Positions 24,769 through 36,724 of a stretch of DNA of 64,000 nucleotides are shown in pieces. The stretch's first letter is position 1, and every line of letters begins with the position of its first letter. The notes under the pieces were generated by a model, which was not told the origin of the DNA, made no database searches, and saw only the letters and a program-made list of their open reading frames with translations. The position numbers were made by a program, and so were the translations under genes. The stretch is from Acorus gramineus (lineage: Eukaryota; Streptophyta; Magnoliopsida; Acorales; Acoraceae), in NCBI GenBank assembly GCA_030737835.1, contig CM060857.1, positions 7,935,360 through 7,999,359 of the forward strand. Direction: 5' to 3'.

Positions 24769-27700
24769 ATGGATTGTGAAGTTCAAATAATTTGTTATTG
24801 CGATGGATGGTTAGTGAACAATGGTGGAAAACCTCGTTATGTGGGTGGACATCAAGAAATCATCATGATTGATAAAACCACCACTTACGAGGAGTTGGTA
24901 AATTTGATTCATGAGTTAACGAGTATTGATCAAAGTAGATACAAATTAGTTATGACTTGTAGATATCCGACGCTTGCAAATGAATGCATGAGGGTATACA
25001 ATGACACAAGTGTAAAAGTGATGCTGAATTTGTACCCTATTCATGCCGCTGGTGTAGAGCTTTATTTGGAGAAAGAGGAGGTCATCCAGCCAGGCAGATC
25101 AAGCACTCGAATGGTCGATGATGACCAAGAACCAGTTAGTCTTTCTCCATTTAACGATGGTAGAACGAACATGCATACGGAGTGGGGACCATGGTAAGAA
25201 ACATGTCTCCATATTTATTCATTAATGTTCGTATTCAAATTTGTTACACACTAAATATGACTCATATTAGGCCTTCACATGAGTTCTCGCCGCATCTACC
25301 ATCGTCATCGCACATGGCTTTCAACGTCAATTTGAGTCCACCTCCATCACCATTGAATGTCAATTACCTTGAATGTCCTCATGACAATGCTAGAGATATG
25401 GGAGTTGAGACGGACAATGAAGAGGTGGAAGTTGATACGGACGATGAACACTTGGAGTCGTTGGCATATGTTAGCAATGAATATGTTGGTCCGGAGACTG
25501 ATGTCGAAGAGAATGCGGAGGATGAAGTTCATGTTGAGCATTTCCAACCTAGTCAAAGGTTTGAAGAGTGTCCGCCAAGCATATATACTACAGCAGAGTT
25601 GGTGAATGCGGCCGTTCAAGAAGGACTTGTGATAGTGTATGATCATTCTTCTAGGTCTCTACTATTAGACAATGAGAAAGATCAAATCTTCGTTAACAAA
25701 GAATCCCTATACACTGCTTTGCGCGAATACAGTAATCGAAACAGTATTCAATTCAAGACGATGGACTCCACCACCAAATGTTTAACTGTCAAATGCAAGG
25801 AAGAAGATTGCAGATGGAGAATGCATGCAACCAAAGCATCGGGACAAGAGTATTGGAAAATCAAGACGATGGGTGAGATGCACACTTGTCATAATCCCAT
25901 TTTAAATGCGGATCATAGGCAATTCACATCCAGTCATATTTGCCATATGATAATTCCAACTGTTCGTAATCAATTAAGGATTAGTCCAATTGAGAAATAG
26001 GAGAGGATCCTTTCAGAGTTTCACGTGAAAATCAGTTATCGTAAGGCGTGGAAAGCAAAATGTATGGCATTCGAGAAGATTTTTGGAAATTGGGAAGAAT
26101 CTTATACTGATCTTCCTAGTTATTTACAAGCGATGCAGTTGGTGATGTTATATATGTGTCACTTTTAACCTTCTGGTCACCATTGGAACATTCTGGCAGT
26201 TTTTCAGCCTTTTTTGTTTTTCGATCAGAACCGCTAAAATTTTAGGCTTTTAGCTATCACCCTGAGGTTGAGGGCTCTGATTGAAAATATAACTGCATAT
26301 TATGTGTCCTGGTGCCATTCCAAGCCGCTCACAAAAATTTCATCGAATTCTGGTAACGTTTCAGAATTTCACAGTTCCGAAGCGTATCCGGGTTTTGACC
26401 GAGCGAAAAGTCATTGGGAGACTTGACTTGGTCAAAGTTGACCTTTGACTTGGTCAAATGAATTTGGATTTTTGTGTGGTTGGGTTGACTAGGGTCAAAC
26501 CACACTTAAACCTAATCTAATCTAGCCTAAACCTAATTAGGGCTAATCTAAGGGGTGTGAGAGTGTGTGATGTGTGTGTGAGGATAAATAAATCCCACGA
26601 CCAAGACAAAATCCTCCACTATTCATCATCTTCTCGGAAATTTCTCTCTCTCTCCCTCTCTTTAATCCTCCCTTTTGACCTAGTTCTTGAGGTTGAAACC
26701 GAAAACCCTAAGAAGAGAAAAGATAGGTGAGCTCCCGATCTACCTTCCGGTGGTCTCGGATTCGAGTTCCCACGTGTGTGACCCCTTCTCATACCCTCTT
26801 TTCTCCTCTGTTTTCAGCCTTTCTTTGGCTGAGGGGAGGTCTTGGTGGTGGTGGTCTTGGAGGTGGCGAATCGGTGCGCGAGGAGAACCCGTTCTTCCTC
26901 CCCTTCTCTTCCTCTCCTAGGGTAAGCTTCCTTTCCTTCCATTTCTTGTTTAGATGTATGTTAGGGTGTGTTTTTGGGAGTGAAAGAGGTGCTTGGTGGT
27001 TTGGGAGTGGTTGTGGTGGCTGTTGGTGGCGGTTGGAGTGGTGGAGCTCGGCTCGGGCACAGGCGGGCAACGGCGCGCGCAGGCAGGCAGGCGCAGGAGG
27101 GCGAGCTGTGGGCAGGCGCGCTGGGCGCGTGCTGTCGGGCTCGCTGGGCGCGTGCGGTCAGGCGCGCTGGGCGCAGTGCGTGGCGTGCGCGCGGAGCGCT
27201 GTGCAGGGGCGCGTGGCGAGCAGGTGGTGTGCGGGTGCTGCGCAGGGGGCCAGTGCGCGTGGGGCGAGCGGGGAGTGTGTGCGGGGCACTGCGCTGGGGC
27301 GCAGTGCGGGCGGGTGCGCGTGCGGGGCGCTGCGATGGGGCGCAGTGCGCGCGGGTGCACCCGGGGCTGGACGAGCGAGTGGTGCGAGCGGGTGATGCGA
27401 GCGGGTGATGCGAGCGGGTGGTGCGCGCGGGGTGCGGCGTTGGGGCGCTGGGCGTGAGGGGTGTGCGCGCGGGTTGCTGCGCTGGGGCGCAGTGAGCGCG
27501 CCGTGCACCGGTGGGGGGCTCGACAGGGTGTCCGGGCGTGTAGGCTGGGCTCGGCAGTGCGCCTAGGTGCGCGGGCTGGGGTGCGGCTGTGCGCCTAGGT
27601 CGGGTGGCCGAGCGTGCGGCTGCCCAGGGGTTTGGGAGTGAGTCGGGGTGCTCGGACTCGCGTGCGTACGGGCCGTATGTACGTTTGTCCGAATGTTGGG

Positions 27701-30700
27701 TAATTTAGTGTATTTTTGTGTATAATTGTGTATTTTACTCATCGAGTTAATTACCCTGTTTTACAGATCTGGACGGATTTCACGCGACGACCCGGTTAAG
27801 TGTGAGTGGGACAACCCAACCCAGTTGGGAGGCGCTATATGCACTTGGGCGTATACCGTCCTCCCCTGGGGCACCATGGTCAATATTAACTTGTCTAATA
27901 TGTAATCCATGCAAGCATGATTAATGTGTAGAATGCATGCCACCCTAGACTTTGTATGTTACGGACTTGCACCCTTAGGATATGTGTAAGAGCCATGCAT
28001 CCTGTCACACTGTTCGCATGCTAGGAAGCCTCGATCTATGCATGTGTCCTACTAGTTTAATTTATTAAATTGAATGCGAGCATATGATTATTAGCATGCC
28101 TTGTATAATATTATAGGGAGGGGCCTTGCGAGGTCAACATTGAGCCCCGGGCTAGGGTACTCCGTGTTCCTTGTTTGGTTGTCGGGATGTCCTATATCGG
28201 GACCTCATGCTGCCCTCCCAAGGTTTCTTTTCCCAATAATATTATAACCTCGTGATTATTATATATGTTCCCCGCATCCTAGTTATGCGCCCTGGAGGAA
28301 TTCTGAAGAATTCGTGACATCAGTAGAGTCTCCCTTCTCTGGATTAAAGGGCCTTGCGAGGTCAGCGTTGAGACCCGGGCTAGGGTACTCCGTGTTCCTT
28401 GTTTGGTTGTCGGGGTATCCTATATTGGGACCTCAAGGTGCCCTCCCAAGGTTTCTTTTTTTCAGTTAAGGGATGTCGACGAATCCGAGTGGATCATATG
28501 CGTATGGATAGGCTGTTCTGTTCCCTTCGTTGGATCCGTGTAGAGACTGCCTCAGCGTTAGAAAGGTTGTCCCGTGAGAGGGCTCCCATTAGTAGGCACC
28601 TCCTGATTTGAGATGGACTGTGATGAATGTGGGAGTGGCCAAGCGACCTACGGAGTGGAGGAGAGACTATCGGTGGACCAAGGGTGACCAACAGCCTAGT
28701 CAGTCCCAATATCCTATGTCACCATATTGAGAGGTGAGGGTGAGGGTGTGGTGGGTCGGCCATGTAGCGACCCACTGGTTTGTGTAGTCCCAATATCCTA
28801 TGTCACCTATTGAGGGGTGAGGGTGAGGGTGTGGTGGGTCGGCGATGTAGCGACCCACCGGATTTGTGTAGTAATCAGTCCCAATATCCTATGTCACCTA
28901 TTGAGGGGTGAGGGTGAGGGTGTGGTGGGTCGGCGATGAGCGACCCACTATTTTGTGTAGTTGTTGCCACTTTGAGACTTTTAAATGATTATTGGTGGTT
29001 AATATAAATTGTGATGCATGGGTTGTGCTATTCACTGAGCGTGTGGCTCACCCCTCGCATAATTATTATTCTCCAGTGCTATTTGAGTCGGATCAGGAGG
29101 AGGAGCTCCCCGAGTGACCTCAGCAGTAGCGGTGCAGCGCCACATTTCCGCGAGTTTTAGAGGCTATCAGCATCCCTTTTGATTGTATGTATTGTATTCT
29201 GTGCTTGAGCACATGTTTGTATTATATTTGGATGTCATTATATATATTGGCTCTCACAGGACAATTGATTGTGTATCGAGACTGTAATATGTCTTTGAGT
29301 TACAGATTCAGTCTTTTAGCTTCCGCTATTTGTGTATATATCATGTCAGCCTCTTTGTTGTCAGTGTTGTAATTGTTGATGTTGTTAGAGTATGTTATTG
29401 ACTTCCTGTATTGACTGCTGATATCATATATACGCTTGCCGCGTCCCGGGGACGGCCGCCCTGGGGCGTGACATGTGATCAGTGTTTAACTTCAAGACCC
29501 ATGAGGACGATGATCTAAAGTTCCAAAGAGTTTTTTGGGCATTTGGGTCTTCTATTGTAGGATTGCGTGTTATTGTCGTCCAGTTTTATCCATTGACAGA
29601 ACTCACTTGTATGGTAAATATCCTGGGAATCTTCTTATAGCTATTGGTAGTGATGCAGATGATAGGTTGTTTCCTCTCGCATTTGCTGTGGTTGAAAGTG
29701 AAAATGAGTCTAGTTGGCATTGGTTTTTTGAGCTGCATTCATCAGTTTGTCACTGACCGTCATGGTTTGACTATCATTTCAGACCGTCATCCAGGCATCA
29801 TTCAAGCCGTACGTCAATCTACTATGGAGAGCGGAGTGGCTCATCGTTTTTGCATTAGACATCTTAGGGATAATTTTAAGAAAACATATAAGAATGTCAA
29901 TTTGGTAGAATTGATGTACAGAGCATCCCAGAGAACAATGATTTCGGAGTTTGAAGAGACGATGCGAAGGATAGAGTTCATGAATCCTGAGGCGTGGGGT
30001 AGGCTAAATAGAGTTCGCAAAGAACAATGGACTCTATGTCATGACGGTGGAAGACGTTGGGGTGCTATGACAACTAATAAATCTGAATGTATGAACAACG
30101 TTTTAAAAGGAGCACGAGGACTTCCAATAACAGCATTGATACAACAGACATTCTATCGGGTGAATGACTTCTTTGTCGCACGTCGTGAAAGTGGACAGAT
30201 GACAACATCATCCTTTATGCCCAGATTGAATGCTAAACTCATGGATTCGGAACGAGAATGTCAGCAGATGAGAATTCTCTGGTACTCATTGGAACGATTT
30301 GGCGTGCATGATAGGTGGAATAATCCGTATGATGTTGAGTTGAAGGAAATTGCATCTTGTGAATGCAATGTTCCTAAGTTGTATCATCATCCATGCTCTC
30401 ATGTGATGGTGGCATGCATGGCAATCCGTGTGTCATACAAGGACTATGTCTCTAAATGGTACACCACTGAATCATATTGTTTGACATATGTCCCAGAATT
30501 TCTCCCGGTCAGACAAAAGGGCTTTTGTCCTCCGATGAATTTAACCTTACAACCTCCTGATGAGAGACGAAAGAAAGGTCGTCCACGAAATACTAGGAGG
30601 CGTATGGCGATGGATGAAAGAGCTGATCATTTTTGGTTTTAGATGTAGTGTTTGTTCAAATACTGGTCATAATAGGGGTTCTTGTCCGAATAGGGTTTTA

Positions 30701-30760
30701 TGGTATGCTTTGATTTGTTATCTCGCTATATTTGTTTTTTGTTCATTATCGATAATATAA
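24769..30760 (+). pseudogene. MuDR-type MULE transposase, interrupted by a solo LTR
   Basis: Exon 1 (24769-25193) encodes a PB1-like N-terminal domain. An intron at 25194-25270 (GTAAGA...TATTAG) joins exon 2 in frame. Exon 2 has an acidic linker and a MuDR DNA-binding domain (CLTVKCKEEDCRWRMHATKA, then MHTCHN). An in-frame TAG ends it at 26000. The frame after the stop continues the family protein (RKAWKAKCMAFEKIFGNW) up to the solo LTR at 26146. Beyond the LTR come the DDE transposase domain (SIDRTHLYGKY; then DRHPGI), a SWIM zinc finger (CECNVPKLYHHPCSHVMVAC, about 30360-30420) and a CCHC knuckle (CSVCSNTGHNRGSC, about 30650-30690). Frameshifts lie near 29565, 29750 and 30640. Family role: binds the terminal repeats and cuts and pastes the element. 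Here it is dead. Confidence 0.88.
26146..29473 (+). mobile_element. Solo LTR (Tekay/Del-like) inside the MULE transposase gene
   Basis: It starts TGTTATATATGTGTCAC and ends CTGGGGCGTGACA, like the gypsy LTR at 44509-47505. The flanking 5-mers are GGTGA (26141-26145) and TGTGA (29474-29478), one mismatch apart. The transposase sequence resumes just after it, confirming an insertion. It holds donor GGTAAGC (26922), a GC-rich block (about 26850-27650), acceptor TTACAG (27765-27766), a 35-nt block, donor GTGAGTGGG (27802) and acceptor CTCCAG (29075-29076). Three tandem copies of an ~85-bp unit (TCAGTCCCAATATCC...) occupy about 28698-28960. Confidence 0.87.
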
Positions 30761-31820
30761 TCTAATCTTCTTATATGTTTATCATAGACGATGGCTGAAG
30801 ATCTTCGACGAGCATGGCATGGTCCATTACATGATGGATTGTTGTACTACCAAAAGTATCATAGATCTGCTGCTGTCATCGACAAGGAGGTAAATCTTTC
30901 ATTGAATTGTAATCTATCTTCTTTCTTTTTTTCAAAATTTAATGTCAACAAGGAAATTTAATGTGAAATGTCTTTTTTTATTGCTTTTAGGTGGATAAAG
31001 TTTTAAATTGTAAGAGTCACTTTCTGTCATTGAAGAAATGGATACCTGATGCAAGACTTATCCCATTTGTGCCCGAGGTCGGCCTTTATCATTTGACGAA
31101 GGTTTCATGGATTTGGTTAGACCGTGTTTTGATCACAGCTCTAGTTGAGCGATGGAGGCCGGAAACATACACATTCCACCTACGCAATGGAGAAATGACC
31201 ATCACTCTGCAAGATGTCTCCGTTTTGCTTGGTTTACCAATTGAGGGCCGTGCAGTCACAGGTAGATTTGAGGATCCTAGATATCTATGCCAACAACAAT
31301 TACTTGGTAGAATCCCTCCCGACAATCAGATGTGTGGGGGGTCTCATTGAGATGGGATGGTTGAAGCAACAGGTCATGGTCGTTCCTCGTCAAGCATCAC
31401 GTGACATCCTATGTTATCATGCCCGTGCTTACCTCTTGTACGTCCCCGGATGCACAATATTTTATAACTCAACCGCAGTCGCATTCATTCATCTTACCTG
31501 AGATTCTTGGAGCGGTTAGAACCTATATACTCATGGGGCTCTGTGGCATTGGCAACTGTTATACTTGTGTCACTTTTAGCCTGCGGGTAACCGTTGGAGC
31601 GTCCTGGCAGTTTTTAAAAATTTTTAGGGTTTTCGATCGGAACCGCTAATTTTTGGACGATTAGCTATCGTCCTGAGCTAGAGGACTCCGATTGGAAATC
31701 TAACTGCATATTTGGTGTCCTGGTGCCATTTTAGACCTCTCACGAAAATTTCATCGAATTCCGGTAACGTTCCCGAAATTTCACAGTTCCGGGGCGTATC
31801 TGGGTTTTTAAGTCGCACAC

Positions 31821-31830
31821 TATATAAGAG
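31821..31830 (+). promoter_or_regulatory. LTR TATA box in the solo LTR at 31557
   Basis: TATATAAGAG is followed about 30 bp later by TTACTGTTCATCATC, which resembles CACTATTCATCATCTTC at the equivalent place in the other LTRs. That conserved block is a likely transcription start region. Confidence 0.55.
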
Positions 31831-32555
31831 TGGGATCTAATTTTTCCGAGTTACTGTTCATCATCCCTACCAAATCCCTCTCTCTCCTCCCTCTCTCTTT
31901 TTCTTCCATTAGAGGCCCTTAGACCCCTCAAACCTAAAAACCTAAAGCACGAGAAGTGTAGATCGGGTCCCGATCTACACTCCGGTGTCTTCAAAACCCG
32001 ATTCCGACGACTCTAGCCACTCCGTCCCCCTCTCTTTGTCCTCTGATTCGGGCCATTTCGAGGGCCGTGGTAGATCGGGGCGTAAGAGAGCCTTTGGGAA
32101 AGGTTTCGGCGCGCGGAGAGCGTCCGGACTTCGCTTCCTCCCCTTGGTAAGGCCTTTTTCTTCACTTTTCTTGCATAGATGTATGCTAGGAGTGTGGATC
32201 TGTGTATGAGGGGTGGTCGGCGGCTGTGGGTGGCCGTCGGAGGGTGGTGGAGGTGGTCGGAGGTCGGTGGATGGTGGTTTGGGTGCTCGGGAATGGTGGG
32301 GGAGTGGTCTCGGGCAGCAGGGGGTTCTGTCTCGGGCAGCAGGCATCACCGGCAGCAGCACAGCAGCGCGCAGGCTGGGCGCGCGCGGGCATGCGCGTGC
32401 GTGCGCGGGCGCGCGGGCGCGCGGCGTGCAAGCAGGCGCGCGCGGGAGGCGTGCTGTGCTGGTCGTGCAGGCGTGCTGGGCGGCTGGTGCTGGGCGGGCT
32501 GGTGCGCGAGGAGCTGGTCACGCGGGTGCTAGGCGTGCGGGCAGGGGTGGTGCGT

Positions 32556-32745
32556 GCGCGAGGTGGTGGCTGAGGCAGCGGAGGTGTGTGCGCGAGGTGG
32601 TGGCTGAGGCAGCGGAGGTGTGTGCGCGAGGTGGTGGCTGAGGCAGCGGAGGTGTGTGTGCGAGGTGGTGGCTGAGGCAGCGGAGGTGTGTGCGCGAGGT
32701 GGTGGCTGAGGCAGCAGAGGTGCGTGCGCGAAGTGGTGGCCGAGT
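32556..32745. repeat. 34-bp GC-rich tandem array in the solo LTR
   Basis: Five to six copies of a 34-bp unit starting GCGCGAGGTGGTGGCTGAGG lie head to tail at 32556, 32590, 32624, 32658, 32692 and a degenerate copy at 32726. The array is absent from the other LTRs here. Confidence 0.88.
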
Positions 32746-35700
32746 GCAGGGTGCGCGCGGAGGGCGCGGCGAGGCCGTGGTGGTGCGCGCGGGGCGCGGC
32801 GAGGCCGTGGAGGTGCGCGCGGGATGCGCGCGAGGCGAGGCGCTGCGCGCGGGGGCGCGCGGGGTGCTCGCGGGCGGCGCGAGGCGTGCGGGGTGCGCGG
32901 GCTGAGGCGCGGCGGCGCGTCCGGGCGGTCGGGTGGCCGTGCGGGTGGTGGCCGGCCGTGCGGGTGGTTGCAGGGGGTGTTGGGTGATTAATTTGGGGTT
33001 TTGGGTGTTTATTTGGGTATGTTATGTATTTTTGGGGTGATTATGGATTTTAACTCACCATATTGAATGTCTGTCTTGCAGATCTAGACGGACGGTCACG
33101 CGACGACCCAGATACTGGTGAGTGGGACAATCCAACCCAGTAGAGAGGCGTTATACGCACTTGGGCGTATACCGACCTCTCCTGGGGCACCGTAGATGTA
33201 TATTAACCTGCAATAATATGTAATCCATGCTCGCATGATTTAATTGTAGAGTGCATGCTACCCTAGACTTTGCATGTTAGGGACTTGCACCCTTAGGATA
33301 TGTGTATGAGCCATGCACCATGTCTCCTGTTTCATGTTAGGAAACCTCGACCTATGTATGCGTCCTACTAGTTTGTTTATTAAGTTAAATGCTAGTGTAT
33401 GTTAAATCGCATGCCTTAGGTAATATTATCGGGAGGAGCCTTGCGAGGACACGGTGAGACCCGTGTTAGGGTACTCCGTGTTCCTTGTTTGGTTGTCGGG
33501 ATGTCCTGTATCGGGACCTCATGCTGCTCTCCCAAGGTTTCTAGTCCCAATAATATTATATGTAATGTTGTATGTTTGGTATAATTATTAGCATGAGTAG
33601 TGAATATTATAGGGGAGGGGCCTTGCGAGGACAGCGGTGAGACCCGGGTTAGGGTACTCCGTGTTCCTTGTTTGGTTGTCGGGGTATCCTATATCGGGAA
33701 CTCACGCCGCCCTCCCGAGTTTCTTTCCCCCAATGATATTCCAACACTGCTTTTGATTGTACTTGTTTCCCCGCATCGTGGTTATGCGCCCTGGAGGAAC
33801 TCTGAAGAGTTCATGACATTTGAGTCGTAGAGATGTGTTGTCGGCGGATCCGAGTGGATCGTATGCGTATGGTTAGGCTGTTCTGTCCCCTTCGTTGGAT
33901 CCGGTAGAGACTACCCCAGCGTTAGAAAGGCCGTCCTTCGGAGGACCCACATCAGTAGGCGCCTCCCGATATTTGTGACGGACTGTGCTGAAGTTGTGGG
34001 TGGAGACCAAGCGGCCTACGGAGTGGAGGAGAGACTATCGGTGGACCAAGGGTGACCAACAGCCTAGTCAGTCCCAAAATCCTATGTCACCCGTGGTAGG
34101 GTGAGGGTGAGGGTGTAGTGGGTTGGCGATGAGCGACCCGCTGGTTTTGTTATGGATGATTATCAGTCCCAATAGCCTATGTCACCCGTTGATGGGTGAG
34201 GGTGAGGGTGTTGTGGTTCGGCGAAGTACGAACCACTGGATTATGTTGTTATGTCGTAGAGACTGGATAAATAATGGAATTGTGGTAAATATTGTCTGTG
34301 ATGCATGGGTTGTGCCGTTCACTAAGCGTGTGGCTCACCCCTCGCATATGTTTTTCCCCAGTGGTCACTGAGCCTGAGCTAGAGCCGGAGCAGCAGTTGG
34401 AGCTTTCCGAGGGATTCCTTCAATAGCGGAGCAGCGCTACGTCCGCGAGTGCCAGAGGCTATCAGCATCTCTTTTTCTTGACTGTATGTATTTTATTTCC
34501 GTGCTTGGCACGCGTCTGTATATATTCAGTTGTTACTATGTATATTGGCTCTCACAGGACATATGATTGTGTATCGAGTCTGTAATGTGTTTTGGGTTAC
34601 AGACTCAGTATTAGCTTCCGCTATATTGTGTATATATTATGTCAGCCCTGTTTGATATGTGTTGTCATTTCTATCTGTGGTTTTAGAGTATGTATGTTTG
34701 ACCTCATGTGTAGGCTTCTGGTATGATATATACACCTGCCGCGTCTCAGGGACGGCCGCCCTGGGGCGTGACAAGCATTGGCGACTTTGTACGAATCCCT
34801 TACTAGGGGATGTATGAAAAAAGCGAAGACCATCATCGGATGTTTAACCCTCTTACAGGTACCTCTCATCTTCTAAATTTGTTATTTGAAGAAATCACAA
34901 CTTTCATATTATTGTTACTTGATGTTATTATTAGCTTTGGGCTTGGGAGAGGTTGCATGTTGGTCGCCAAAGTCGTAGAGTTCTTATTTTGCAAGAAGAT
35001 TCACCTCTCGGTGCGAAGTGTGTATCAATTTATCAATTTTTTTTTCAAATATCATGTGCCATCAAATAGTATTGTCATATCATATATATAGGTGGAATGT
35101 TCCTAGAGCAACCACGGAGAATCTAATTCGATGTCTCTGTTTGTATAGGGCGGAGTTGGATCGACAGGAGGAGACGCAGGTTGCATGACTAACTTTTTTT
35201 GGGTGTTCTCTTCATCGTTTATGATTTATGAACACTTATAATCATATTATGTGGTAGGTAATATGGGAGCCATATACGCCTGACGTTATTGCACAGCTAC
35301 CTGATATATGTCATGCAGGAGAAGAGATCTGGCTATCGAGGACTCCAATAATTTGCTATGAAATTGTAGCCATGCATGTGCCCGACAGGGTAATGACACA
35401 ATTTGGACTTCCACAACGCATACCACGGGAGGCACGACGTATTGATCGCAAGAGTAGGCGTGGTAGATCGACAGAGGATTTCTCTGCTCTCCATCATGTG
35501 CATATTGAGAGATGGAACATAAGGAGGAGGATGGTCATTGCTCCCACAGAAACATACCCGTTGGACCAATATTTAAGTTGGTATTGGGCGTTTATGATTC
35601 GATACTTGACCCCACCCATCATCTTTGGAGGAGTAGTTTGGCATCCAACTAGTTTTATTGAAGAACGCATGGTAAGTAATGCATATTTAGTCAACTATTT

Positions 35701-35924
35701 TCCTTGAAAAATAATGTTTTATACATCTTTAACTTTTGTTTTTCAGGGGCAATGCCTTAGTAGCATTGAGGAGATCATAAATTCCCCACGAGCACTTGAC
35801 ATTCAAAATGTTGGGGAAGCACACCAGATTATGGAGAGTATAAGAATTCAAATGCAAAATCTCATGCGTGAGGTGCGTCCACGGGACTTACTGGACGAAT
35901 ATGTTCCTCAGAGCGATGAAGAAC

Positions 35925-36190
35925 AAGATGACGATGAAGGGGACGATGGCGAGGATGGAGGAGATGACGAGGACGATGGCAATGATGGAGGAGACGATGA
36001 AGACCATGGAGGGGACGATGGCGACAAAGGGGGAGATGACGAGGACGATGGAGGGAACAACGGCGACGATGGAGGAGATGACAAAGACCATGTAGGGGAC
36101 AATGACGACGATGGAGGCAACGATGGCGACGATGGAGGCGACAATGGCAACGATGACGATAATTATGATGACGACGACGGAGATGACAAT
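35925..36190 (+). repeat. Asp/Gly/Glu-rich coding repeat in the PMD gene
   Basis: Imperfect copies of a GACGATGGxGGxGA-type DNA unit encode an acidic GDDEDDGGDDGD-like tract of nearly 90 residues. A polyproline run (about 36196-36228) and an AT-hook-like motif follow. The long reverse-strand open frames here are shadows of this repeat. Confidence 0.85.
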
Positions 36191-36724
36191 GTAGAGCCCC
36201 CACCTCCCCCACCTCCCCCACCTCCGCCTAGGCGTGGACATGGCCGTCCTAGAAAGAACGTCCCACAACCTCCTCCTATCACTGGACCTTCGAAGCCAAA
36301 GAGGGGAAAAGTTCGAAGGTTTAATCTTTAGTCATTTTGAGTATCATGAACTTGGGTTGGTATGTGTGTGAAAATTTGTAAATTTGGATGGCGTGTATCG
36401 TTATTTGGATTATGTGTCTTCCTAAGATTTGAATGCTACCTTTTTTTAATGAAATGCATGTCAGTTGTTTGAAATTATGCTTACAAATTGTATCATATAT
36501 TAGTTACTATTGCCAACATATTGTTAGAGTTTTTTTTCTTCAGGGAGCAGCGGCATAAAACGCCACCAGTATGTTTTCCAGCCTTAAGCGCCATTGGGGT
36601 TGGCGTTTTACTGCGTTTTTGTTGAATTCTTGTTGAATTCCATCCCAAAAACGCCAATGGGGATGGCATTTTAATTGATTCCATGATAAAAACTCTACTG
36701 GGGTTGGCATTTTATATGAATCAA

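Larger units (their letters stand above)
31557..34773 (+). mobile_element. Solo LTR (Tekay/Del-like) inside the MULE PMD gene
   Basis: It starts TGTTATACTTGTGTCAC and ends CTGGGGCGTGACA. The PMD frame continues across it. A TATA box, TATATAAGAG, lies at 31821-31830, then a CT-rich leader, donor GGTAAGG (32147), a GC-rich block (about 32200-32960), acceptor CTTGCAG (33080-33081), a 36-nt block, donor GTGAGTGGG (33118) and acceptor CCCCAG (34360-34361). The usual 5-bp duplication is absent; instead an 11-bp repeat GCATTGGC(A/G)AC lies at 31546-31556 and 34775-34785. It is the most diverged from the intact gypsy LTRs of the plus-strand copies with both ends. Confidence 0.84.
30791..36331 (+). 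pseudogene. Plant mobile domain (PMD, MAIN/MAIL1-like) protein, interrupted by a solo LTR
   Basis: Exon 1 is 30791-30889 (MAEDLRRAWHGPLHDGLLYY), joined across a GTAAAT...TTTTAG intron to 30991. The PMD core follows: KVSWIWLDRVLITALVERWR, FHLRNGEMTITLQDVSVLLG and LPIEGRAVTG. Frameshifts lie near 31320 and 31470, and a solo LTR is inserted at 31557. The domain resumes after 34785. Further exons lie at about 34935-35010, 35092-35179, 35258-35671 (VIWEPYTPDVIAQLPDICHA) and 35747-36331. The last exon encodes an acidic Asp/Gly-rich repeat, a run of prolines and an AT-hook-like RGHGRPRK, then stops. PMDs occur in host MAIN/MAIL1 proteins (genome stability, silencing) and in transposons; the molecular role in transposition is unknown. 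It starts about 100 bp after the transposase zinc knuckle, on the same strand. Confidence 0.88.

Noticed and set aside
26687-27508. Open frames of 100-220 codons in the solo LTR
   Set aside because: Same GC-rich composition effect. The leader part holds only low-complexity Gly/Arg sequence, and the frame differs between LTR copies.
32556-32745. Regular 34-bp repeat units resembling a CRISPR array
   Set aside because: The units are head to tail with no unique spacers and lie in a plant LTR, so this is a simple tandem array.
35862-36268. Minus-strand His/Arg- and Ile/Val-rich frames
   Set aside because: They are shadows of the Asp/Gly-coding repeat of the PMD gene.
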